Shown one piece after another: positions 8,710 through 18,669 of a stretch of DNA of 64,000 nucleotides. Numbering within the stretch: the first letter of the stretch is position 1; every line of letters begins with the position of its first letter. The translations under genes and the position numbers were made by a program. The DNA is taken from the NCBI GenBank assembly GCA_963789825.1, contig CAWBME010000006.1:248001-312000 (forward strand), read 5' to 3'. Source of the stretch: PFL42 sp963789825. Its GTDB lineage: Bacteria > Chloroflexota > Anaerolineae > Anaerolineales > E44-bin32. A model generated the notes under the pieces. The model was not told the origin of the DNA, did not search any database, and saw only the letters and a list, made by a program, of their open reading frames with translations.

Positions 8710-9876
8710 CTACGCCGACCGTGGCGTTCGGCGCAGCACGAAGATCGCCATGTCGTCGAACTGCGGCGTCCCAGCACTGAAGCCTGCCACCTCGGCCAGG
8801 ATGGCGTCGCGTGCCTCGTTGGCCGTCTTTCCCTGGGCGGCGCGCACAACTCGCTCCAGGCGCTTGGCACCGAAGAACTCGCCTCCCGGTCCCTCGGCGT
8901 CCGTCACGCCATCGGTATACAGCACGAGCGCCGCACCGGGCGCCAGTTCCAGGCTGCGTGGCTCCCAATGGGCCTGCTCAATCACTCCTAATGCAGGGCC
9001 CGTTCGCGGGAGGGCCTGCGGCGAGGATGACGTGCCGCCGATAAGCAGGGGCGGGGCGTGGCCTGCGTTGCAGTACGTGAGCTGACCGCTCGCAGGCTCA
9101 AGTGTGGCGTAGAAGGCCGTCAGGAATTGCTGACCGTCGAGGTGGCGGATTAGGGCCGCGTTGACGGCATGCAAGACGTTCGCCGGCGAGCGGACATGCT
9201 CTTCGGCAAAGGCGCAAAGCATGCTCCAGCTCATCGCCATCAGCAGCGCAGCGGACACGCCCTTGTCGACCACGTCGGCGATCATCAGCCCCAGGCCGCC
9301 CTCGGGTAGACGCAGCACGTCGTAGAAATCGCCGGAGGTCTCGCGGGCAGGGCGCAGACTCGCCGCCAGCTCCCAGCCGGGGACGCTGGGCATGGGATCG
9401 GGTAGGAAGGTAGCCTGCAACTTGCCGGCCAGCGCAAGCTCGCGCGCAAAGCGCAGGTTGGCATGCTCCAGGCGCGCCTGCAATCGGCGCAGGGCAAGAT
9501 GCGTCTCCGTCCGGGCAAAGACCTCCTCCACCCGGAAGGGCTTGGTGATGTAGTCGACGCCGCCGGCGTGGAAGGCCTCTACTTTGTCCTGAATCTCGTC
9601 GACGGCGCTGATGAAGATCACCGGGATGGCGCTCGTCCGCTCATCCTGCTTGAGGCGGCGGCAAACTTCGAAACCATCCATTGTTGGCATGCGGATGTCC
9701 AGCAGGATCAGATCGGGGGCAACGGCGAGCGCCGACTCCAGGGCGCGGGCGCCGCTGGTGACCGCGCGCACACCGTAGCCGCGCTCGGCCAGTGCCTGCG
9801 AGAGCAGGCGTAGGTTCTCCGGTGTGTCGTCGACGAGCAGGATGTCTGCCGGAAGGTGGCTCTGGGCATCGCTCAT
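8710..9876 (-). CDS. receiver-PP2C (RsbU-type) serine phosphatase response regulator
   Basis: 388 residues. Receiver domain first (LLVDDTPENL, phospho-acceptor LILLDIRMPTMDGF, lysine ITKPFR), a short coiled-coil linker, then a SpoIIE/RsbU-type PP2C phosphatase: SGDFYDVLRL, ADVVDKGVSAALLMA, YCNAGHAPPLL, LYTDGVTDAEG and a C-terminal QFDDMAIFV. The metal-binding aspartates are all present. These enzymes dephosphorylate anti-sigma-antagonist proteins, with output controlled by phosphorylation of the receiver. Its start overlaps the end of the upstream hybrid kinase by 4 nt, so the kinase is the obvious phosphodonor. No anti-sigma or STAS partner is in the window. Confidence 0.9.
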   Translation of the reverse strand: MSDAQSHLPADILLVDDTPENLRLLSQALAERGYGVRAVTSGARALESALAVAPDLILLDIRMPTMDGFEVCRRLKQDERTSAIPVIFISAVDEIQDKVEAFHAGGVDYITKPFRVEEVFARTETHLALRRLQARLEHANLRFARELALAGKLQATFLPDPMPSVPGWELAASLRPARETSGDFYDVLRLPEGGLGLMIADVVDKGVSAALLMAMSWSMLCAFAEEHVRSPANVLHAVNAALIRHLDGQQFLTAFYATLEPASGQLTYCNAGHAPPLLIGGTSSSPQALPRTGPALGVIEQAHWEPRSLELAPGAALVLYTDGVTDAEGPGGEFFGAKRLERVVRAAQGKTANEARDAILAEVAGFSAGTPQFDDMAIFVLRRTPRSA

Positions 9877-12800
9877 TCGGCGCGCTCCGCCTGTTCGAGT
9901 AGGTCGAGGATGCTGCGGTGATCAAAGGCCGAGGCCAGGGCTTGCAGGCGGTCGGCCAGCAGCGCGTCAGAGCTGGCGGCCTGCTGCAGCAGGCTCGAGA
10001 TCCGGTCGCCATAGCCCAGCAGCGCGGCCTGGCGCAGCTCGGCCCGCCACTCCGAGGGCATGGCTGCCAAGCGGACCACCAGGCCCCGGTCGACCGGTGC
10101 GGGGGGGACCGTGGGCGGCGGAGCAGCTCGGGCGTAGATGAATTGCGCTCCCAGATGACGGGTGAGCACGGCGAGCAGGTCCTGCTCGCGGAACGGCTTG
10201 CGCACGTAGTCGTCGCAACCTTCGGACAGGATCACGGCCCGATCCTCCTCGAGGGCGCTGGCCGTCAGCGCGATCACAACCGTCGCCTGGCCGCGGGTGG
10301 TGGCCTTGATCCGGCGCGTCGCCTCGTACCCGTCCATCACCGGCATGCGCATGTCCATCCACACGATGTGCGGTTCCCACGCCTGCCAGATCTCCAGCGC
10401 CTGCCGTCCATTGGGCGCCTCGCGCACTTCAAAGCCCAGCGGCTCGAACAGGCGCACGATCAGGGCGCGATTGACCTGGCTGTCATCCACGACCAGCATG
10501 CGATAGGTGGGTTGACCCGGCGCCAGCCCGATGACCATGCGCTGCGGCGCCTGCCCGAGCACCTGGTCCGCTGATGTGGTGCGCAGCGGGATCTCGAGCG
10601 TGAAGGTGCTGCCAGCGCCCAGCCGGCTGGCTGCCGTCAACTCCCCGCCCATCAGTCGCGCGAACTGGCGGCTGATCGCAAGGCCGAGGCCGGAGCCCTC
10701 CTGCGCCTGCAGGCCGGCGGACGACTGCACAAAGGGCACAAAGATGCTCTCGGTTTCGCCGGCGGGGATGCCTGGACCGGTGTCTTCGACCGAGAGCACC
10801 ATCCTCACCGCCTCGGCCTCCGGAGCCGCGCCCTTCGGTGCCAGGCGGTCAGCCGGATGCGCGCGCAGCACGACCCCACCGGCAGCGGTGAATTTGACCG
10901 CGTTGCCCAGCAGGTTCATCAGGATCTGACGCAGCTTCCCTTCGTCGGCGCCAACGAAGCGTGGGGTCCGGGGATCGATGTCGAAGGCAAGCTCCAGCCC
11001 CTTCTCCTCCGCCCGCAGGCTGAACAGCTCCAACAAGCCCTCGAGCAGGCCCTGCAGGTCGAAGGGCTGCTCGTTGAGGGTTGCGCGGCCGGCCTCGATC
11101 TTGGAAAGCTCGAGCACGTCGTTGATCAGCCCAAGCAGATGCTCGCCGCTGCGCTGGATGACGTGCAGGTTTTCCTCCTGGCCTGTGGTCAGTGAGTTGC
11201 CGCGACCGGTGGCGGCCGAGCGGATCATCAGCTGGCTGAAACCGATGATGGCGTTGAGCGGTGTGCGCAGCTCGTGGCTGACGTTGGCCAGGAAGACGCT
11301 CTTGGCGCGATTGGCCAACTCGGCGGCCTCCTTGGCGGTCTGCAGCTGGCCGAGGGTCTCGCGCAGTTCGGCGGTCCGCTCGACGACCTGGCGGGCGAGC
11401 TCGCCACGCTGGTTCTCGACGATGCGGAAGCGCAGCGTGACCGCGCCGATGACCGTGCCCGCGACCACCGCCAGCGAAAGTGCGACGAACCACGCCGTTT
11501 GCCAGAAGGGGGGCACGATGCTGAGCTCGATCGAAGGGCCCGCCTCATTCCAGATGCCATCGCTGTTCGAAGCGCGCACCCGAAACACGTACTCCCCGGG
11601 CGGGATCCCGGTGTAGTTGGCGAAGCGCCGATCGCCGACTTCGTTCCAGCCGCTGTCGAAGCCCTCCATGATGTAGGCGTAGCGATTCTCCTCGGGCGAC
11701 GAAAAGTGCAAGCCGGCATATTCAAAGCCGAGGAAGTCATCGGTGTAGGGCAGTTCGAGTTGATGGGTCTGTGTGATGGACTGCTCGAGCGGCGAACCGT
11801 CTCCGATGGGAACCGTCTCGTTGAACAACTGAAAGCCGGTGATGACCACCGGGGGGATGAAGCCGTTTGCCTCGAGCGACTGCGGCTGGAAGACATTGAT
11901 GCCGTTGATCCCCCCGAAGTACATCTCGCCGTACGGGCCTAGCGCTGACGCCGCCTGATTGAACTCGGCGCTTTGGAGCCCGTCCGAGACGTCGTAGTTC
12001 TCGAAGCTCTCGGCCTGCGGGTCAAAGCGCGACAACCCGCGGTTGGTTGTGAGCCAAAGTGCGCCGTCTTCGTCCTCCAGAATGGCATTGATCACTTCGT
12101 TGGGCAGTCCATCGGCAATGCGGTAGGTCTTGAAGGTTCGGGTGGCGGGGTCCATGCGCGCCAGTCCACCCGCTGTCCCGACCCACAACGTTCCCGCGCG
12201 GTCGAGCAGCAGGGAGAGAACGGTGTCGTTGGGCAGGCTGTTGGGATTGCGCGAACTCGGCGACGAAATGCCGGAAGCGCCCCGTGCCGGGGTCGAAGCG
12301 CTCAAGGCCGGTGGTGAAGGTGCCAAGCCACAACGCGCCCTGGGCGTCCTCCACAATCGTCGTGACGAAGTCGCCGCTCAGGCTCTCCGGATCGGCGGGA
12401 TCATGGGTGTAGGCTTGCGATCTGCCGCTCAGCGCGTCATACCGCAACAGGCCGCCGCCGATCGTCCCCAGCCAGAAGCGATCCTGGCTGTCTTCGTACA
12501 TGCTGAAGACCGGTGGGGTGGCCAGATGCTCGAACGTCTCACCCGTCGGCTCGAAACGGTCCAGGCCGATGGACGTGCCGACCCAGATCTGCCCCTGGTG
12601 ATCCTGGTAGACGCGCCACACCTGGTCGCTGGCAATCGAGCCAGGGTCGGATGGATCGTTGCGGAAATGGGTGAAGTCGCGGTCGCCCTGCCGGGCGCGG
12701 TTCAGTCCCCCATCGTTGGTCGCTACCCACAATCCTTGCTGTTGATCGCGCAGGATCGACCAGACCAGGTTGCTGCTGAGCGACCCTGCCTGATCAGGGA

Positions 12801-14062
12801 TGCTGCGGATGTGGACGAACTTCGCCTTGCGCGGGTCGTAGCGATCGACTCCGCCGCCGAAAGTTCCGAACCACAAGATGCCGGAGCTGTCTTGGAACAT
12901 CGGGAAGACTGCGTTGTTCCCCAGGCTGGTTGGATCCTGCGGGTCATGCAGATACCGGTCGAAGCCGCCGCGATTGGGGCGCAGCCGGTTGATTCCACCG
13001 CCGTTTGTCCCGAACCACATCGCGCCGGAGGCGTCGCGCAGCACCGAGTTGACGACGCTGCTGCTCAAGGAGGCGGGATCGTCCGGATCGTTGAGGTAGT
13101 TGGTGAACCGGCCGCTGGTTGGGTCCAGGCGGCTGAGTCCAGTGGCGGTGGCCACCCAGATCCCGCCGCGGCTATCTTCGCCGATGGCTGCCACCGCGGC
13201 CCCGACCAGACTGGTCGGATCATCCGGCTGAGGGAGGTAGTGGCGGATGACATCCGTCAGCGGGTCGAGCTGGTCCAAACCCTGTGCCGACCCAACCCAC
13301 AGCCTTCCCTGGCTGTCCAGGAACAGCGCCGTGATGGCGTTGGTGGTCAAAGGATTGGGGAGCGCAGGATCGGCCAGATAGCGCTTGACGGTGAGAGTCT
13401 CCAGGTCAAGCCGGTTGAGCCCGCCGGCGGTGCCGACCCACAGGGCGTCGGCCCCATCTACCGCCAGGGCGGTGATCGCCGAGGAGGAGAGGGCGCTCGG
13501 ATCGTCGGCGCGTCCGACGAAGTGCTCGAAGCTCTCCTGAGCGGGATTGTAGAGGTCAAGCCCGGCGTTGGTGCCGGCCCACAGCTGACCGCGGCCGTCG
13601 ACGGCCAGGCTGCTGAGGAAGCTGTTGCTCAAGGACGTTGGGTCGTTGGGATCGTGGCGGAAGACGCGGAACTCGTACCCATCGAACCGGTTGAGGCCGT
13701 CTTGGGTCGCCAGCCACAGGAAGCCCGTCGGGTCCTGAGCGATGGCGCTGACTACGCTCTGCGAAAGACCGTCCTCGAGGCTCGAGATGTTCGAAGCTGA
13801 GGCTGGCCTCTGGCCGGGCGGGGAGTGAGGTCAGCCACGCGGGCGGTTCGGTGGGGACCGTCGCGGGATTTGCGCCGGGCGTGGGCGAGGCGATCGGTGG
13901 CACCAGGGTTGAAGGGGTGGTGCGGGCGCAGGCGGCCGCCGCGCCGCCCGCCGCCAGCCACAGGACCAGCAGGGCCAGGCGAGGGCGCCCCGCAGGCCAG
14001 AGGGGATGAACCCCTGCCCAAAGGCAGGGCGGTGATGACCGGCCTCGCTTCCTGGCTTCCAT
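9873..14062 (-). CDS. giant beta-propeller hybrid histidine kinase (two frameshifts)
   Basis: About 1395 residues once joined. After an N-terminal hydrophobic segment come a dozen or more Reg_prop-type propeller blades (repeated LWVGTxxGLxRLD motifs), a Y_Y_Y domain (FVRVRASNSDG-like), one transmembrane helix (WFVALSLAVVAGTVIGAV), HisKA (LANVSHELRTPLNAIIGFS), HATPase (MNLLGNAVKF, DTGPGIP, GSGLGLAIS), a receiver (HIVWMDMRMPVMDGYE, YVRKPF) and a C-terminal HPt-like helical tail. Frames change near 13780 (SFEHL to LEDGLSQSVV) and near 12255 (HFVAEF to RNPNSLPNDTV). In Bacteroidetes this architecture senses polysaccharides; the ligand here is unknown. ATG 14062 gives the N-terminal hydrophobic export segment. 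Confidence 0.85.
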
Positions 14063-14093
14063 CCTCTGCCGCACCCCAATCGGCGCTGGCCCT

Positions 14094-14099
14094 ATTGTA
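14094..14099 (-). promoter_or_regulatory. -10 box for the propeller kinase
   Basis: TACAAT on the minus strand, 31 nt before ATG 14062; no clear -35. Confidence 0.4.
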
Positions 14100-14232
14100 G
14101 GCGCGAACCAGGCGAGGAGCAGCCCGTGGATGCACGAAGCACCGGGCTCCGGGCCGGTGCTTCGGCTGACAGTCTGGGCCAAGTACCTGGCGAACGGGTG
14201 AGAGAGTCCCCGACGCTCAGGCAGGCCGACGG

Positions 14233-14454
14233 CTAGACAAACGGGTTGAGGGCATCGATGCGCCGATGAACCTCGCGCAGTGCGTCCATGTCATTGGTGC
14301 AGCGCGTCATCCAGGTCCAAGCGACGACGTTGTTCGGCTCCTGCTGCAGAACCCAACTGAGCACCTTGCGGCCGCGATCCAAGTCGCCGCGGCTGATGGT
14401 CTCAACGGCGAAATCCAGCGCTTCGTCGGTGGTGGGGAGGAGGTTGGTTGCCAT
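14233..14454 (-). CDS. small TPR-like protein
   Basis: 73 residues with the helix-turn-helix spacing of a single tetratricopeptide unit: AVETISRGDLDRGRKVLSWV followed by QQEPNNVVAWTWMTRC. One and a half TPR-like repeats would be too small for a superhelix, so it may be a capping or adaptor fragment. No export signal. Stand-alone between the propeller kinase and a non-coding stretch. Confidence 0.6.
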   Translation of the reverse strand: MATNLLPTTDEALDFAVETISRGDLDRGRKVLSWVLQQEPNNVVAWTWMTRCTNDMDALREVHRRIDALNPFV

Positions 14455-14583
14455 GCTGCGTGCCTCGAATGAGTGCGGATGAGCTCGCTTGATCTATGCT
14501 CATCCTAGCACCGGCAGCCCTGCGTGTGGATTACATGGACCTTACAGCTGGGAGAACGATGGACACCCGCCGCGGGGTGTCGT

Positions 14584-14802
14584 TCAGCCGGAGGGCAAGC
14601 CTGTTTCGGGTCGACCTTGCAAACGGCTTACGACGGCTCCCCGCGCCTCCAACAGCATGTGCCGCGAGGACGATACCGGTGCCCCTGCAGGTGGCTGGAA
14701 GTCTGACCTGGATGGGAAACTCGCTTCGATCTGAGCGGCCTGGAATGCCTGGCGGATCACGCGGAGCTCGGCTTCGAAACGCAGGATATCCTCGGTCCGC
14801 AT
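14584..14802 (-). CDS. doubtful small ORF
   Basis: 72 codons; the first 35 (RTEDILRFEAELRVIRQAFQ...) look protein-like with alternating helix residues and there is a GGTGAGG before the ATG, but the second half is low quality. It may be the start of a frameshifted gene. The remaining DNA between 14455 and 14901 shows nothing else I can support. Confidence 0.25.
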   Translation of the reverse strand: MRTEDILRFEAELRVIRQAFQAAQIEASFPSRSDFQPPAGAPVSSSRHMLLEARGAVVSRLQGRPETGLPSG

Positions 14803-14901
14803 GGCCTCACCTTACGGCGGACGGAGGCAGATGTCCATCCCTTGCGAAGGGGAGGTGGGGTTCGTCGATGCGGGCGGAGAGATCCGAGTTGTCAGCCGGG
14901 G

Positions 14902-15966
14902 TCAGCCCCCGCCGCGATCCCAGACCAGCACCCTGCCGGACTCGGTCGACGCGGCCAGCAACCTGCCGTCAGGGCTGAACGCCACATCGGTCAGGGGACC
15001 GGCCTTTGGCGTGAGGCGAGTGGCTTCGACGCCAGCCTCGGCGTCCCACAGCACGAGGGCGCCATCCCTCGAGACGGAAGCGACCAGCTTTCCATCGGGT
15101 GAGAAGGCCAGCGCCGTCACGCGAAAGACATGGCCGATCATCTCATGGATCAGCGCGCCGCTCGCTGCGTCACGGATCCACACCGCCGGCTCGCCCAGCG
15201 CAGACAGGGCAACCCGTGTCCCGCTGGGGTCGATGACCACCTCGTTCACCGGAAGGCCATACCCAACGAGCAATTGTGGCTCGACAAACCGGTCCTCGTC
15301 CCAGCGGAACAGAGCGCCGCCACAGCAGCCGCGCCCATCGCCGGTGACCAAACCCTCGCTGTCGGGAAAGTAGTCAATGCCCCATGCCCGAACCCAGCCG
15401 AAGCTGGTCGACCCGCAGCCCGGCTGATCTAGCGTCCGCCGCAGGATTCCACTACCCGGGTTGACTAACTGCACGACGCACATTTGAGCGCCCACCGCCA
15501 GCTCCGAGCCGGAAGGCGAGAAGACAACCCGGTAGACGTTCGTCGCCATGGTCGGCTTGAACTGGCTCAGCTCAGATTGATTCGCCGGATCCCACACCCG
15601 GACCGTGGCGTCGTCCGAGCCAGAGGCGAGCTGGGCGCCGTCGGACGAGAAGGCCAACGAGTTGATGGTGGCGGTGTGGCCCGAGAGGATGCCGGACGAC
15701 TGCCAGTCGGCTACCTTCCACAACTCGATCAGCCCCTTGTCGCCCGCGGCGGCCAATGTGGCGCCGTCGGGGGAGAACGCCAACGACAGCAGGCTGGTGT
15801 TCTGACCTTGCAGGTCCGCCACCAGCGGGAAGGGCTCGCCATCCAGGCTCACCGGTGCCGAGCCGCGCTCTCCGGGAGTGGCGGCGGGCTTGGTGTCCGG
15901 CGCCTGGCTCGCGATGAGCAGCGTCGGCAAGAGGCAGAATATGGCGAGCGAGCGCACTCGGGACAT
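14902..15966 (-). CDS. secreted WD40-repeat protein
   Basis: 354 residues. Signal peptide (RSLAIFCLLPTLLIASQA) then at least six WD40 blades, recognisable by LAFSPDGATLAAAGDKG..IELWKV, LAFSSDGAQLASGSDDATVRVWD and LAFSPDGKLVASVSRDGALVLWD. The fourth blade is enlarged and cysteine-containing (GDGRGCCGGALFRW), which is unusual in WD40 and may form a disulfide outside the cell. Start ATG 15966 follows AGGAG. WD40 propellers are interaction scaffolds; no catalytic activity is implied. A possible -10 (TAAAAT) lies about 25 nt upstream. Confidence 0.85.
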   Translation of the reverse strand: MSRVRSLAIFCLLPTLLIASQAPDTKPAATPGERGSAPVSLDGEPFPLVADLQGQNTSLLSLAFSPDGATLAAAGDKGLIELWKVADWQSSGILSGHTATINSLAFSSDGAQLASGSDDATVRVWDPANQSELSQFKPTMATNVYRVVFSPSGSELAVGAQMCVVQLVNPGSGILRRTLDQPGCGSTSFGWVRAWGIDYFPDSEGLVTGDGRGCCGGALFRWDEDRFVEPQLLVGYGLPVNEVVIDPSGTRVALSALGEPAVWIRDAASGALIHEMIGHVFRVTALAFSPDGKLVASVSRDGALVLWDAEAGVEATRLTPKAGPLTDVAFSPDGRLLAASTESGRVLVWDRGGG

Positions 15967-15991
15967 GGTCCTTACTCCTACTATGGCAGTG

Positions 15992-15997
15992 ATTTTA
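15992..15997 (-). promoter_or_regulatory. -10 box for the WD40 gene
   Basis: TAAAAT on the minus strand, predicted start about 15985, before AGGAG and ATG 15966. No good -35 at standard spacing. Confidence 0.4.
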
Positions 15998-16586
15998 GCA
16001 CTGAAGCCCAGCGGCAATCCCTCGCCCTGCCTGACCTTGAATTCCCCAAGCTGCGCCTCGGAGGGGGAAGGCACGCAGGCGGGGCGTGTGCGCGCCACCC
16101 AGGCCCCGGACTTAGACGAGAGGACGCACCCTCACCTTCGAGTCCGGCCAAGCCAACCGAACGCCCGGCGAATCCCGCCACGGATTGCAGGTGTGCCCCT
16201 GGCTCGTCAGCCGCCTCGAAATGCGGAGCACGCTGCCTCGGCACGAAGCGAGCCCACGGTCAATGGCCGCCGGCGGGAGCATCGGCCGTGTCATGGCGGC
16301 TTTCCAAGGCGAGTCGTCTTGATTCTCCCCGCTGCCTGTGGGGGTTATCCGAAGCGAGTGTGCAGAGCCTGTGAAGGCTGGTGCCGGGCTGCATGCACCT
16401 TGAGCAAGGAGAGGCCAAGCGGGGCCGCCCTTCGAGGGAGACCGTGGGCGTTGCAGCCCGTCGTCTGATCTTCACCCGCTCTTCACACGCCGGGGTTACA
16501 GTGAACTGCGCCGCCCAGCCCGGCGTCTCCGGATCCATGCGCCCCCAATCCAGGCGCGGGCGAAAGGGCTGGAGAGATGCGCAGCG
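15998..16586. other. 590-bp stretch without a recognisable gene
   Basis: Open frames here have no family-like segments or consistent codon pattern; I see no tRNA, strong hairpin or repeat. It separates the divergent WD40 and two-component genes. Confidence 0.4.
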
Positions 16587-16592
16587 TATAAT
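16587..16592 (+). promoter_or_regulatory. TATAAT giving a predicted leaderless transcript
   Basis: Perfect TATAAT ending 6 nt before ATG 16599, so transcription would start at or next to the start codon. No TTGACA-like -35. Confidence 0.55.
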
Positions 16593-16598
16593 CGAATC

Positions 16599-17282
16599 AT
16601 GCCGAAAAGCGTTCTGATCATTGAAGATGAACTGGAGCTGGCGGCAATCCTGCGCGACTATCTCGAGGCAGCGCACTACCACGTCGAGACCGCTTCGGAT
16701 GGCGTGTCCGGGCTATCGATTTTCCAGCACCGGCGGCCAGACCTGGTGTTGCTCGACTTGAACCTACCGAAGATGGATGGTCTAGAGGTGGCTCGTGAGA
16801 TTCGCCGCGCTGGCGACGTCCCCATCATCATGCTGACCGCGCGCATCGAGGAGACGGACCGCCTGGTCGGCCTGGAGATCGGCGCCGATGATTACGTCAC
16901 CAAACCGTTCTCGCCGCGTGAGGTTGTGGCTCGAGTGAAGGCGGTGCTGCGGCGCAGCTTTGGAGAGCCCGTGGTGCAGCAGTCGATCCGCCACGCCGGG
17001 CTGGAGATCGACTTGCCGCGCCATCAGGTGCGCCGGGACCGCCAGGAGATCCTGTTGACCCCGACGGAGTTCACGCTACTGGCCACGCTGGCTTCCGAGC
17101 CGGGCAGGGTCTTCAGCCGTGTGCAGCTGCTCGACGCCTTGCAGGGCGAAGCGTTTGCCGGATACGAGCGTACCATCGACGCCCACATCAAGAACCTGCG
17201 CTCCAAGCTCGAGCCGGACCCGCGCCACCCGCGTTACGTGCAGACCGTCTTCGGAGTAGGGTATCGCTTTGCCGAAGCGTGA
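16599..17282 (+). CDS. OmpR/PhoB-family response regulator
   Basis: 227 residues: receiver (LIIEDELELAAI, phospho-acceptor LVLLDLNLPKMDGLE, switch MLTARIEET, YVTKPFSP) and a C-terminal OmpR winged helix (LTPTEFTLLATLASEPGRVF, then a recognition helix ending in YERTIDAHIKNLRSKLEPD, wing VFGVGYRF). DNA-binding transcription factor activated by the downstream kinase, with which it overlaps by 14 nt. The start codon is fixed by TATAAT 6 nt upstream. Confidence 0.93.
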   Translation: MPKSVLIIEDELELAAILRDYLEAAHYHVETASDGVSGLSIFQHRRPDLVLLDLNLPKMDGLEVAREIRRAGDVPIIMLTARIEETDRLVGLEIGADDYVTKPFSPREVVARVKAVLRRSFGEPVVQQSIRHAGLEIDLPRHQVRRDRQEILLTPTEFTLLATLASEPGRVFSRVQLLDALQGEAFAGYERTIDAHIKNLRSKLEPDPRHPRYVQTVFGVGYRFAEA

Positions 17283-18669
17283 ACAGAGGCCCTCCTTTCA
17301 TACCAGTGTGGCGGTCAAGATTCTGCTGGCTATGGCGTTCACCACCGCCGCTGCGCTGGCAACGCTGTCGGTCGTCGCCGCGCGCACCGCAGCTCGGGAG
17401 TTCCAGGGCTACATGCTGCGCGGCGGCGAGTCCGGGTCTGGGGCGCTGGTCGACCTACTGACCGCCTACTACCAGGATCGAGGGAGCTGGGAAGGGGCGC
17501 AGCGCCTGTTGGGCGCCCCAGGCGACCACATGGGGATGATGGGGGGCGGAATGCCGGGCAGAGACCTGGTGCTGCTCGATGCCTCCGGCGTCGCCGTCGC
17601 CGGGCCGCGCAGCACACTCGGGCGCACCTTTGGGCCGGTGCAGCTCGAGGGCGCCGTACCGGTAGTGGTCAACGGCGGCACGGTTGGCTACATTGTGCCC
17701 GGGCCGGTCGGGGCCAGCCCGGCGGAGCAGGAGTTCCTGGGGCGGGTGCGTCAGGCGCTGTGGATGGCCGCGGTGGTGTCCGGATCGCTGGCGATCGTGG
17801 TCGGTGGCCTGCTGGCTGGATCGATCCTGCGGCCGATTCGCGACCTGACGTCGGCGGCGCGCGCGATCGCCGGCGGGGATCTTACTCGGCGAGTCCCCAA
17901 ACGCAGCAGCGATGAGCTGGGCGAGCTCTCCCTTTCGTTCAATCAGATGGCAAGCAGCCTCGAGCGCGCCGAGCAGCTCCGACGCGAGATGACAGCCGAC
18001 GTAGCCCACGAGCTGCGCACGCCACTGGCTGTGATGCGCGCCCGGCTGGAGGGCATTGCTGACGGGGTGTATCCCGCCTCGCAGGACAACCTGCTGTCGG
18101 TGCTGGACCAGACGCTGGTGCTCAATCGGCTGGTGGATGATCTGGCCACCTTGGCGCTGACCGATGCCCGGCAGCTGCGCCTCGACCGGACACCGACCGA
18201 CCTGCGGGCGCTGGCCGCGCGGGTCATCGAGGGGCACGCCGCCCAGGCTGCCTCGCAGGCCGTCTCGCTGCAGCTCGAATCGACGTCGCAAGGACTGATG
18301 GTCGATGCCGATCCGATTCGAGTCGAGCAGCTGCTGGGGAACCTGCTCGCCAACGCCGTCCGTCACGCCCGTCCATCCGGAGAAGTGATCGTGCGGCTAA
18401 GCGAACTCGATGCCGGCTGGGCGGAGATCCGCGTGATCGATGACGGCGAGGGGATTCCGGAGGAGGCTTTGCCGTTTGTCTTCGAGCGCTTCTATCGTGC
18501 GGGCCGCTCGCGCTCCCGCTCCGAGGGTGGCACAGGGTTGGGGCTGGCGATCGCTCGCAATCTGGTTGAGTTGCACGGCGGGCGGATCGAGGCGGCCAAT
18601 CGCCCGCAGGGGGGTGCGGAGCTGATCGTCCGGCTGCCGCGCTCGGCGGCGCCTCCTCCGCCGAGCTAG
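17269..18669 (+). CDS. membrane sensor histidine kinase (BaeS/CpxA-type)
   Basis: 466 residues. Two transmembrane helices (residues about 14-38 and 160-187) flank an extracytoplasmic domain of about 120 residues; then HAMP (ILRPIRDLTSAARAIAGGDL), HisKA (TADVAHELRTPLAVMRARLE) and HATPase (LLANAVRHA, DDGEGIPEE, FERFYRAG, GTGLGLAIA). The sensor loop carries a methionine- and glycine-rich stretch DHMGMMGGGMPG near residue 87, compatible with soft-metal binding but unproven. TTG start at 17269 overlaps the regulator gene, indicating coupling. Its TAG stop lies in GCTAGC, shared with the corrected end of convergent uvrB. Confidence 0.9.
   Translation: MPKREQRPSFHTSVAVKILLAMAFTTAAALATLSVVAARTAAREFQGYMLRGGESGSGALVDLLTAYYQDRGSWEGAQRLLGAPGDHMGMMGGGMPGRDLVLLDASGVAVAGPRSTLGRTFGPVQLEGAVPVVVNGGTVGYIVPGPVGASPAEQEFLGRVRQALWMAAVVSGSLAIVVGGLLAGSILRPIRDLTSAARAIAGGDLTRRVPKRSSDELGELSLSFNQMASSLERAEQLRREMTADVAHELRTPLAVMRARLEGIADGVYPASQDNLLSVLDQTLVLNRLVDDLATLALTDARQLRLDRTPTDLRALAARVIEGHAAQAASQAVSLQLESTSQGLMVDADPIRVEQLLGNLLANAVRHARPSGEVIVRLSELDAGWAEIRVIDDGEGIPEEALPFVFERFYRAGRSRSRSEGGTGLGLAIARNLVELHGGRIEAANRPQGGAELIVRLPRSAAPPPPS

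Noticed and set aside
12130..13800. 556-codon open frame on + opposite the propeller kinase
   Set aside because: Antisense shadow: high-GC codon bias keeps it open; its protein has no family-like segment.
18397..18665. 90-residue extension of UvrB
   Set aside because: Lies antisense to the kinase end, arginine-rich, follows a likely surplus base at 18686-18691.
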